Assembly (NCBI GenBank): GCA_037178625.1 | Contig: CM074137.1 | Span: 1,860,001-1,924,000, forward strand | DNA length: 64,000 nucleotides | Reading direction: 5' to 3' | Source: Skeletonema tropicum | Lineage: Eukaryota > Bacillariophyta > Thalassiosirophyceae > Thalassiosirales > Thalassiosiraceae | Part shown: positions 21,543 through 30,151 of the stretch, in pieces | Layout of the letters: each line of letters opens with the position of its first letter | Position numbering within the stretch: position 1 is the first letter of the stretch | The notes under the pieces: model-generated | What the model was told of the DNA's origin: nothing | Databases searched by the model: none | The model's input: only the letters and a program-made list of their open reading frames with translations | Position numbers and translations under genes: made by a program

Positions 21543-23245
21543 TTAGATTGACATGTACTGGGTCTTTCCAGCTCCATTTTCACTAGAATGAAGCTTTGCA
21601 GCTCCATTTTCACTAGAATGATACTTTCCATCTCCATTTTCACTAGAATGAAGCTCTACACGCTCACTCAGATTCAACAGTTTACGTTTCACATGCCATC
21701 TCTGTGTCGTATACAAAACACTAAACATCACAAACACCAATCCAGCACTCGCAAATTCAGCACGAAATGATTTGGTTATTCCGCTGGACTTGCCGTCTCC
21801 TGTTTGCCGAAAAGAGTCGTTGACTTCTCCATCTACAGGCATGATGGCCGAGAAACTGAATGTTTGCATTTTGTCGTCATTGAACAAGCGAAGATCACAG
21901 CAGGAGATGAACTCAGCCTGAACAGCAGAGCAACGCCTCGGAAGTGCGATGTCATGTTTTCCTTTCTGCTCAACAGGAGGAATGGTATCATTTGGAAGTT
22001 TGTCTAATTGCTCTTTGAAGTTCCAAAAGTCAAGACTTGGCTCCAATACGTTTCGGCCATCCCAAGGCCCGCCTTTGAACATTGCAAAGTCATTTCCTCC
22101 ACCATCGTAGGTGTAGGCAATGAAGCCAGACCACGTGGATTGCATTTCATTGACGACATACTCTGTTTGGGCCCAATCTCTCGTCCCTTCTACAGTTTTG
22201 TGTAATAAGTCATCTCTATCAAATAGCTTGTGAGGACAGCCCATCTCAGAAAAGATGACTGGAACAGATGTTGCCTGAAGTGCCTTCCAAAGAGAGTAGT
22301 AGGTACCGGGCGTACCATCAGGATTATGATAGAAGTTTTGTGTCGAGCTGCACCAACTCTCAATGTTGACACCAAAAATATCGATTGGACTGATTCCAAA
22401 TCTGTTATTTGTAAAGTGTTGAATTCCAGAGCTTGGTTCTGCTCCAGCAACATCCTCGACTATTGTTCCCTTTCCACTTTCAGCACAGGTGAGATAATCA
22501 GCGGTCAACTTGACAATCATGTCTGAATCCATTTCAGCTCCACCAAGCACGGAGGAGTCTTGTGCAGCATAGATCAAAGGAAGCGTTCGCTGGACTACCT
22601 GTTCTTTTACCATCTTATCCATGAAAAGCTTCAAGTTTCTAGCATAGTTGCGAACACAGGGAGCTGCCAACCAAGATTTTTCGTTGTTCATGACCTCATT
22701 TCCGACTACTCCACCTATCAATTTATGGTATATCAGCAGCATGGGAAGTGGGAAGGAATGACACAATCCAAAGTACACCGTGATATCATGAGACACATGA
22801 ACGTGCAACAACACGTCGTAGATAGTATCATGAACAATCACTTACCCAAAACATTCGGATGCTGCAAGTACACTTTCAGTGCACTCGCACCATAATTGAA
22901 CAACGACTTCTTGTAACACTTTGGTGCAGCCGAATTTCTATCAAGAACCCCGCCGCCCGAAGCAGAAGTGAGCGGAACAATGATATAAATCCCCAGCTCT
23001 GCAGCCCCTTCAATAAACTCTGAGTAATCAACTTTCAGTGGATCCATTCGATAGAGACGCACTGTGTTGAATTGTAGGTCGAGCTCGCGAAGTTGCTTTA
23101 GTATGTCCAGCCATGATGATGCATTGTAGTCTACAGATGATGTTGGGAAAGCGATCCCGCGGATGGAAAAGCGACTGCCATCACGTTTGTACAGATGCTT
23201 GCCCCGCACTACGACGGTGTCCTCGGCTGTTATTGGACGGTACAT
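21543..23245 (-). CDS. GH72-type 1,3-beta-glucanosyltransferase (Gas/Gel/Epd-like), two exons
   Basis: Exon 1 is 23245-22846 and exon 2 is 22714-21543. The 131-bp intron (GTAAG...GATAG) is removed to give NVLGGVVGNEV and 523 residues. The N-terminal half follows the GH72 barrel: GKHLYKRDGSRFSIRGIAF, then NTVRLYRMDP. The acid/base Glu is in GNEV and the nucleophile Glu in VIFSEMGCP, so both catalytic residues are present. Family members cut and rejoin beta-1,3-glucan, outside the cell or in its wall. The C terminus has one membrane helix (AGLVFVMFSVLYTTQ), a basic stretch and three HSSENG repeats, instead of a GPI signal. No signal peptide precedes the modelled ATG; an AG (TTATAG) just upstream could be the acceptor of a missed first exon carrying it. 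The enzyme class is well supported, the 5' end is not. Confidence 0.85.
21561..21650 (-). repeat. Three 30-bp in-frame repeats at the GH72 C terminus
   Basis: Three copies of a 10-codon unit encode HSSENGxxK plus one residue (endings DGKY, AAKL, AGKT). The tract follows the membrane helix, so it lies on the opposite side from the catalytic domain. The 30-bp period preserves frame. Confidence 0.85.
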
Positions 23246-23780
23246 CTTCTATAAGGCAGGTGATGGGCAATCAACACTATGTCTTGCGTCAATAATCAAT
23301 AAGATACGCGCCAATCAACTCCGGATTGATTGGCACTTTGGCAATTAATGAGTTCGGGTTCGGCCGGGTTCTCAAAGGATCAAAAGATTCGAAGTCCGTC
23401 CGCTGACCTTTCTTCTTCCCTTTCTTGCTTTTTGTACTAATTCACACAGTCCACGTATTAGTAACGTACGTATATAAAGTACCTAGTGGTAAAGTATGAA
23501 TCCATCACGGCCCACCAGCCACCAGCACCAGCCACCGGCCACCGGCCACCGGCCACCGCCATACCATGCCATGGCACAAAGTTAGCACGAATCACCCCAC
23601 GGCGTGTCAACTAGAGCCAAACCTATCGAGGACGGTGAAGGATACGACGGTAATTCATTATCAACCCCACAAAACAACACAGCAAGCAAAGCAATGAAAA
23701 CAACTTCTATCTAATGTTGTCTTCGTCCATTACCAATAGTTGCTGATGGTACATAAATAAAACATCAGAGACACGCACTG
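23246..23780. promoter_or_regulatory. Divergent region, GH72 gene / CCCH gene, with CCGGCCA microsatellite
   Basis: The 535-bp gap holds both promoters. A 7-bp tandem repeat (about three and a half CCGGCCA units plus degenerate CCAGCCA copies) spans roughly 23515-23560. The right part, from 23572, belongs to the promoter block that recurs at 27056 and 50677. Confidence 0.6.
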
Positions 23781-23857
23781 ATGACGACGACGACGAATGA
23801 CCACATAGAGGTACTCTCGCCGCCTCAATGCACCATCAGCCGATATGCAATTCCTTG
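23572..23857 (+). repeat. CCCH promoter/5'-end block, copy 1 (in place)
   Basis: This 286-bp block runs from TGGCACAAAG to ATTCCTTG and covers ~209 bp of promoter plus the first ~25 codons of the CCCH gene. It is repeated with about half a dozen differences at 27056-27340 and 50677-50961. Here it continues straight into the gene body; in the other two places it is cut off at the same base by the TIR element. Confidence 0.93.
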
Positions 23858-25001
23858 TGGAGTATGCCAGTCAAACATAAACATCGGCGAACGAATGTTT
23901 TGTTTTACTACAACCACAAAAAAAACGGATGAAAAGGAGGCGAAGGACAACGAGAAGAAATCAATATCTTGGGGACACGAAACATGCTACAACAATAATC
24001 TTCCTCGTCCACCAACCTGTCGACATTGGATGAGATTAGGACGCTGCCCATCTCTCCAAGCGGGTCTGTGTGCCTTCAGTCACGATGAAGATGCAAGAGG
24101 CTCCGCTGCAACCAACTTGGATAAAAAACGATACGGAGGTCGACGGAATTACATTCGCAATCAACACAAGAATAGTGTACTTCGAATATTTCTCATGCAA
24201 ACATATGGATTAGAATATCTTCATCGACAAGATGGAGTTATCATCGATGCAGCTGGCGGAAAAGGTGAACTAGCTTGGGAACTTATCAATCTTAGTGGAG
24301 TAAAAGACTGTGTAGTTGTCGATCCAAGGCAATTGAATCTCAGCTTAGTTCAAACCAAATGGAAGAAGGGCTTGTTTGAGCCAAAGCGTACAGGGCCAGT
24401 GTTTTCCAAGTGGTATCCAGCTTGCGAGGATGGATGTAAAATGCGACAATCGATAAGTCCAAGACACATTCGATGTTTTTTGGATGGAGAAGCTTGTTTG
24501 GATTTCATGAATGCAGAGAGCGAAGAAGACATTGATCGGGCTAATGAGTGGTATCAAAATCAGCTCATTAGAGCAAAGGAGATTTCGTGGACAAGCAAAG
24601 GGTTGACGCAGCATGAAGATGGGACATCTTACAATGAAGAGGAGGAAGTTACAAATAATAATGAGACAGTATCGCTCGAGGCAATAGAAACTACCGAGTC
24701 TGAAATTAGTAGTGCTCAAGAGGCACGAAGGTTACTCCAGAGATCTCATCTCATCGTTGGCTTGCACTGTGATCAAGCAGCAGGAGAGATAGTCGATTTT
24801 GCTATAGCCAAAAAAATCCCTTGGTGTGTGGTGCCCTGTTGTACCTATTCGGAAATGTTCTCTTGCCGAAGACTTAGTAATGGAACTCGAGTGACATCGT
24901 ACGATCACCTTGTACAATGGCTACAGGAAAGAGACCCGAGAGCAAAAGTGGCAACGTTGGATATGGAAGGGAAGAACAAAGTTATCTACACTCCTCCCTA
25001 A
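23781..25001 (+). CDS. CCCH zinc-finger, SAM-methyltransferase-like protein, intact copy
   Basis: 406 residues in one frame. An N-terminal Cys/His cluster (C26/C29, then WGHETC at 64-69) is followed by a C-X8-C-X7-C-X3-H zinc finger at 80-101 (CRHWMRLGRCPS...CAFSH). At about 154-184 there is a Rossmann-like start (IIDAAGGKGELAWEL, ending VVVDPR), typical of SAM binding. At about 326-356 comes GLHCDQAAGEIVDFA with VPCCTYSEMFSCR, a pattern of late-strand motifs in Cys-containing RNA methyltransferase-like folds. An RNA-modifying role is inferred; the substrate is unknown. The 3' end overlaps the convergent START gene by 81 bp of coding sequence. This is the only CCCH copy in the window with promoter, start and stop together; the downstream copy at 47478 lost its 5' end and is frameshifted. 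Confidence 0.82.
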   Translation: MTTTTNDHIEVLSPPQCTISRYAIPCGVCQSNINIGERMFCFTTTTKKTDEKEAKDNEKKSISWGHETCYNNNLPRPPTCRHWMRLGRCPSLQAGLCAFSHDEDARGSAATNLDKKRYGGRRNYIRNQHKNSVLRIFLMQTYGLEYLHRQDGVIIDAAGGKGELAWELINLSGVKDCVVVDPRQLNLSLVQTKWKKGLFEPKRTGPVFSKWYPACEDGCKMRQSISPRHIRCFLDGEACLDFMNAESEEDIDRANEWYQNQLIRAKEISWTSKGLTQHEDGTSYNEEEEVTNNNETVSLEAIETTESEISSAQEARRLLQRSHLIVGLHCDQAAGEIVDFAIAKKIPWCVVPCCTYSEMFSCRRLSNGTRVTSYDHLVQWLQERDPRAKVATLDMEGKNKVIYTPP

Positions 25002-25694
25002 GAGGTTCTTACGTAGATTGCCAAAGAAGTCATCTGCACCATAGAAAGCAATTCTATGCATGAGAAACTTTGGCACAGGCAAAGATATGCTTGTCAGTGT
25101 TGTCAATTCAGTCTTTTCCGTACCTGCAATAGATCGAAGGGAGCTGATAGAGAAGCATGAGTTTCCAACAGTATCGTTGAGCTCCTTTTTGACCGAACGA
25201 GATACAATCACAAAGCCTGCACTGTCGTCAGGTAGTGGTCTTGAATGAGTCAAAGACAAAGTCTCCACCTTTCCTCCAACGATTGGTATTTGCATGACAT
25301 GTTCGACAATCTTGGCTTCTACACCACTCAATGGGTGAAACTCGCATAAATCTTTCTTTCCAAGCGAACACTTGTTGTATTCTTGGACTCTTGCGCAATC
25401 TAACAATAGACTATTGATCTGCTTTGGAGTCATGTTGATAATTCCTCTAGTTTTCAGCATTGGAGTATTGTCTACTTGAGTTGTCCACTTGAGTACTTGT
25501 TCTTCAAGTAATTGCATCCATTGAACATTATCTTCGTATGAGGTTGATGCATTTTGTCGGAGGAGTTTATTGGTCGTATCATCGGGATGCCATTTTATGC
25601 TTACGTTGTTGTCATCCAAGAGATCAAGAGAATGTTGAATTAAAGCATCCAACACAGCCTGGACACTAGCAAAATGTTGGCTAATATGGACCAT
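24921..25694 (-). CDS. START-domain-like lipid-binding protein, copy X
   Basis: The frame opens at 25727; I prefer the ATG at 25694 (MVHISQHFASV), giving 257 residues. The body follows the START (StAR-related lipid transfer) fold pattern: TRGIINMTPKQINSLLLDC, then EYNKC, a VEHVMQIPIV-GGK strand, LSLTHSRPL, and GFVIVSRSV. Such domains bind a lipid or other hydrophobic ligand in the cytosol. No targeting signal is seen. Stop at 24921 lies inside the coding end of the convergent CCCH gene, so the two share 81 bp on opposite strands. The copy at 48542-49315 differs by about one base in this region. Confidence 0.68.
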   Translation of the reverse strand: MVHISQHFASVQAVLDALIQHSLDLLDDNNVSIKWHPDDTTNKLLRQNASTSYEDNVQWMQLLEEQVLKWTTQVDNTPMLKTRGIINMTPKQINSLLLDCARVQEYNKCSLGKKDLCEFHPLSGVEAKIVEHVMQIPIVGGKVETLSLTHSRPLPDDSAGFVIVSRSVKKELNDTVGNSCFSISSLRSIAGTEKTELTTLTSISLPVPKFLMHRIAFYGADDFFGNLRKNLLGRSVDNFVLPFHIQRCHFCSRVSFL

Positions 25695-27055
25695 TTTACG
25701 CACTTTTTGCAAAAAGATGCAACTCAAAATTCAACTTATCGTGTAGTGAAATACTCGAAGCCCTTTCATCGTGACATCACCATCATATCACCGAACACAC
25801 AAGCAAGATGATGATGACGCTTCTGCGCCGACGAGAGGCAACAAACAAGTGGGAAGTGCTGGACGAATAATAAAAGATTATCTCCTCTCTCAAGTCTCTC
25901 CTACGGATCAAATTCTGAACACAGCACTCTCGTGTAACCACCGTATTTATTCAAATAATGCACAGACATCACTTTTTGTGTGCTGGCACCACAACTCTCA
26001 CGTCGACTGCTGCTACACCCTAGACGATTGGCATGCAATCGAACCAAAATACACGGAGAACATGTGTAATGTTGCCGACAATATGGTACTTTTTGAAACG
26101 CCGTCGATCTCGAATAAACACTCAACACGTGATGATGCTTTTTGACGTCGCTCGACATCAACCATATAAGATACGTTGGGTGAAGCTACCGTCTCTTCTC
26201 GCAGTATATTTATTCATATAATAGTTCATACTGATCTGCTCCGAAACAGGATGGTTTTTTGTGGGCGTTGGTGGCTGCGTCGTTCGCGTATGCATGTTGC
26301 TTTGTCGCTAATGAAAGAGAGCACATCTCCGTCCAAAATCTGTCCACACACAACAATCAGCATGTAATATGAACAACATCGGCAATGGCACATAGAGAAA
26401 ACTCTATTTCAGCCGGCTTGAGGCTCTGTGTCAGCAGAGAAGGTTGTGTAGTGTAATATGAATGTATACATTGCAAGCATTTCTGATGCACAAGTTTAGA
26501 AAAGAAGGTGCAAGCAGATGAGGAATTAGTTGGCCATGAAAGCCTCAATCCTGAACCAGAGAGTGCAAGCAGGTATAGGAAGAGTAGGAATACTTAATGC
26601 ATTAGATTATTATTGCTGTTCTTGGCAGTACTTGCTCATTCGTCATCACTTATGTCTAGAGGCACGTGAGAACGGCGGCATGCAGGATCTTCTAGCGTAT
26701 TTAGTCTACGTAGGAACTAGTATTTTCGAGTTGAATATTCAACTCAAAAAATTCAACTCAAAATTCAACTCGTCGCTGGGCGAAAAGCTCGAAATTAGTG
26801 CGTGAAAAGGTGCTTTTTGGACCTTCTTGAAAACATTTTGGACGAAATTCAATTCGTATACAGGGAGAGCTACGTGGGATCCCAGTACGGTCAAGGCGTG
26901 CAACTCGAGTTGAATTTCGGGGTGAATACCCCCATTTAGACGACTTTGCCACCAGATCAGAACCCTCAATATCGGGGGGCTCCCCCCTCGCCCCCTATAT
27001 CCAAAGGCCTACACGGCCTTCAGCACCAGCCACCATACCATACCATACCATACCG
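25695..27055. other. Intergenic, no supported gene; palindromes and CCATA microsatellite
   Basis: No convincing gene in ~1.36 kb. An 18-bp perfect palindrome (GAGTTGAATATTCAACTC) lies at 26728-26745, with more ATTCAACTC copies just after and a CAACTCGAGTTG palindrome at 26901-26912; a related ACTCAAAATTCAACTT also sits at 25724-25739. A short CCATA tandem tract at about 27033-27054 precedes the duplicated promoter. An open frame at 25771-26145 lacks protein-like features. The matching stretch in copy Y is 49316-50676. Confidence 0.55.
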
Positions 27056-27340
27056 TGGCACAAAGTTAGCACTAATCACCCCACGGTGTGTCAACTACGC
27101 CAAACCTATCGAGGACGGTGAAGGATACAACGGTAATTCATTATCAACCCCACAAAACAACACAGCAAGCAAAGCAATGAAAACAACTTCTATCTAATGT
27201 TGTCTTCGTCCATTACCAATAGTTGCTGATGGTACATAAATAAAACATCAGAGACACGCACTGATGACGACGACGACGAATGACCACATAGAGGCACTCT
27301 CGCCGCCTCAATGCACCATCAGCCGATATGAAATTCCTTG
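27056..27340 (+). pseudogene. Orphan CCCH promoter and first 25 codons, cut by the TIR element
   Basis: This 285-bp block repeats 23572-23857. It keeps the promoter and the start of the CCCH frame (ATG at 27264), then stops at ATTCCTTG, where the TIR element begins with GGAGCGATC. The first base of the element and last base of this block overlap. The sequence that should follow (TGTGGAGTATGCC) is found 20.1 kb away at 47478. So a second CCCH gene appears to have been split here. If transcribed, it would drive into the element. Confidence 0.9.
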
Positions 27341-29142
27341 GAGCGATCTCACGATCAGCTGACGGGCGCGCTTCAATTTCATCTTTTCTCAAAATGAAGA
27401 ATTTTCGCACGAGACCTTTAAAATTTAATATTTAACTAGAGGGACTACTAGCTAAATGGGACCCCTGCGACACCAACGCCGTGCCCACCCGCTCGAGTAA
27501 CCATGGGCCAAACATGATGCTACTACCCCACACGAACAACTTTGGCCCCATGGTGACTCGAGCGGGTGGAATCGGGAGTGTGTAATCGTCATTCTAGTAC
27601 GTGTCCGCCCGCAGCAGTGTCGTCGTGAGCATATCATGTGTTGTATGTCTGCATGGCTTCTGCGTCTTCAACACAATTGCCGAAGATAGATGGAGCCATG
27701 CGCGTTTTTCTCCCTTAAGGATGGGCATTGCTCTTATTTTGTTGGAATAGGAAAGCAATAGGACGGATATGTTCTTCTCTTATGGACACTCCTGCGACAT
27801 CAACGCCGTGGCCGGCCGCTCGAGTCACCATAGGCCAAACAAGATGCTACTACCCCACACGAACAACTTTGGCTTTGGCCCCATGGTGACTCGAGCGGCT
27901 ACAATTGGGAGTGTGTAATCGTCATCTCATTAGTCCGATATCTGCAGTGGATTCTGTGTCTTCAATCGAATTGGTATTATTGACAAAACGAATTGAAAAG
28001 TCCAAGTCGAAATCGAAAATTGCACAATAAACAGCACCACCTTTCGAAGTGTTGATCAACAATGAAGCTAATCAACTTTTGCTCGACATGGTTAGACGAA
28101 GAGACGTATAGGGAACATGCAGAACTTTTTACGCAATAAAAAGAGTTGGGGGCAGAAACAAAATAAGAAGAAGTGCCCTATCGCAAAGCACAACAAGAGC
28201 GGCAGCAACAAAAAATCATGTTTTTCCCCATATTATTACAATCTCGACTGTACAGAACACGGTGGTTATTTGATTAAGTAGACTGGCATGTAGAAATGAG
28301 GCACGGCCGGTTGGCTCAACGACGAAGTAATTAATGCAATCAATATGCACTTTCTTCGACAAAAGCTTGATGGCAATTCTTTCTTTTACGCCTCCCAGTT
28401 CATGGGCAAGCTCCTCCAGACTGATCCTCACGGCACGAATCAACTGAACTACAATTATTCAATGATAAAAGGGTGATCGAAGAAGATAAAGAAAGGTCTC
28501 TTCAAAATCGAAAATCTTTACATCGCAATCAATCACAAAAACACCCACTGGCTTACAATGCGCATCAACTTGATTGCAAGGAATATATCTCTTTGGGACT
28601 CACAAGGCGAGAAGGAGGAGTGTACTGTACACCAATGCTGCACCTAGATATCTTGGGGATGAGTAGAAGAGGCGCATCCCGACAAGAACTTGATGGAGTG
28701 GTTAGATTCTTGGATAATTGAAGGTTAGTTGGACGAAAGTCCTCAACAAGCGAATGACTTTGACTGCCACAGTTACTCTTCTCAAATGTTTGTCTGTTAG
28801 TCGAAGAAGGATCCATTACTTACGAAAGATTCATACTCACAAGCATCCATCTACACAAAGGAAGTGAGGAATGTATTCGCACACATTCTTTGGAATGCAA
28901 GTTCCAATCGCCCAGAGGTTTAGACTTGATGTTATAAGCGAGTCGTAGTCATATATTCACATTAATAGAATGAATTATTGCATAACGCGCATATATCATT
29001 CCTTTTACTCCGTGTAGGTCATCGAGATTGGGCCCGGAAATTTTAAAATGCATTTTTTGAGCGAGAGAAAATCGAATGAATCGAAAAATCTGAAATTGAA
29101 GCGAGAACGCTCATCCGAGTCAGCTGATCTTGAGATCGCTCC
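27340..29142 (+). mobile_element. TIR element (Mutator-like?) carrying a decayed Ulp1 protease, copy X
   Basis: The ends are inverted repeats of ~90-110 bp. The left starts GGAGCGATCTCACGATCAGC and the right, read on the minus strand, starts GGAGCGATCTCAAGATCAGC. Both continue with GCTTCAATTTCA, TTTTCTC blocks and TTTAAAATTT. Inside are two ~140-bp direct repeats (27458-27593 and 27784-27925), each with inverted arms around CTCGAG, and a frameshifted Ulp1/C48 protease on the plus strand. Long TIRs with a captured Ulp1 gene are typical of Mutator-like elements, but no MULE transposase is seen, so it would be non-autonomous. No matching 9-bp target duplication is found, because the flanks are different genes: CCCH 5' block on the left, ABCC fragment on the right. 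Confidence 0.82.
28309..28800 (+). pseudogene. Ulp1/SENP (peptidase C48) remnant, copy X
   Basis: Three pieces in different frames together show the C48 signature. At 28309 the frame reads GWLNDEVINAINMHFLRQ, the substrate-binding start of the domain. At 28513 it reads LYIAINHKNTHWL with the catalytic His-Trp (28546-28551), then LWDSQGE with the catalytic Asp (28597-28599). At 28741 it reads PQQANDFDC with the catalytic Cys codon at 28765-28767, ending MFVC and a stop at 28798. The usual DCG is DCH here and the V-F-V stretch is altered. Stops and frame changes separate the parts, so it cannot make an active deSUMOylase. A related frame upstream (28080-28200) is Glu/Arg/Gln-rich like the N-terminal helix of such proteins. 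Confidence 0.8.
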
Positions 29143-29972
29143 GAGGGAACAATCTCACTTGATGGCGTTGATTTGAGCACACTAGGTCTATCAGACGTAC
29201 GTGGCCGACGGAATGGCATGTTTATTCTTCCATAAGATCCTGCCGTTTTTTCGGGCACAATACGCAGCAATCTTGATCCGTTTCTTGTGCACAGTGATGA
29301 AGAACTGATTTCTGTCCGTGAACTGATACGGGCGTTGGAGCTGATCAAATTTCCGCAAACCTCATTGAATGAACGAAGCTGTGGAGGAGGGTGGCGTCAA
29401 CTTCAGTGCTGGCGAAAAACAACTTTTGTGTCTAGCTCGTGCGATGTTGGCCAACCCTCGTTTGCTTGTTTTAGACGAAGCTACGTCCTCGTGCGACCGT
29501 GAGACGGATTCGTCAGTGCAGCAGATGCTCCGGAGTCAATTTCCCGACACTACGTTGCTGACAATTGAAATTGCCCATCGGCTTGACACAATCATTGATT
29601 ATGATGTAGTTATTGTCATGGAGAATGGAAGAGTAGCGGAGATGGGCTCTCCACGAGATCTGTTGAGTTCGTGTGGTATCTTCACTAACATGGACAACGC
29701 TACAGGGCCAGACTCAGCAGAAGTCGATAGGCTTAGACAAGGACGCTCACGAGAAGGAAACCGAGGAAGACGCAGCTAAGGAGGAAATGAAGAAATTGTT
29801 CGCCGACTTGTGTTCTCATCTAGACGCATTGTCCAATTACCACTTTGCTGCCCGCCTTGTTGCCGATGAGGCCAATGTACAGAACCGTGAGGATGTACCC
29901 GCGATCGCTATGGAAGAGGTTCTACCAATGCACATGAGCAAGAGTAGAGGAGTGGCACCAGAAGAAGTATAG
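29143..29972 (+). pseudogene. Mpp10::ABCC chimera, copy 1, 3' part only
   Basis: Only the part after the ABCC breakpoint is present, since the TIR element lies to the left. ABCC sequence runs to about 29730, from ISLDGVDLSTLGL through the ABC signature (FSAGEKQLLCLARAML), Walker B (LLVLDEATSS) and H-loop (EIAHRLDTI). Mpp10 sequence follows in another frame from about 29733 (DKDAHEKE, MKKLFADL, LDALSNYHF, PAIAMEEV) to a stop at 29970. There is a TAA at the Q-loop Gln (LP*DP) and a frame change before the signature. Confidence 0.85.
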
Positions 29973-30151
29973 CTGACCGGCGAGCGATAAATCCAATTTG
30001 TAGCAGCTTTAGGATAGTTATAGATCTAAGTGTGGTAATGCTAGTATATAGAGGTCACTCACTCACTATTTTTATATTCTTTAACACCATCTACACATCT
30101 AACATTTTGACCAATCGACACCCCTACTTACCCACCTAACACCACTTTCAC

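Noticed and set aside
25771..26145. 124-codon frame upstream of the START gene (repeated at 49392)
   Set aside because: Mixed composition without domain or splice context; repeated only because the whole block is duplicated.
28216..28443. 75-codon minus-strand frame in the TIR element as a gene
   Set aside because: It is the reverse of the Ulp1 WLNDEVINAI segment, which is clearly coding-derived on the plus strand.
27340..29142. 9-bp target duplication proving a Mutator element
   Set aside because: The two flanks come from different genes (CCCH block and ABCC) and share no 9-bp repeat; assignment rests on TIR length and Ulp1 cargo only.
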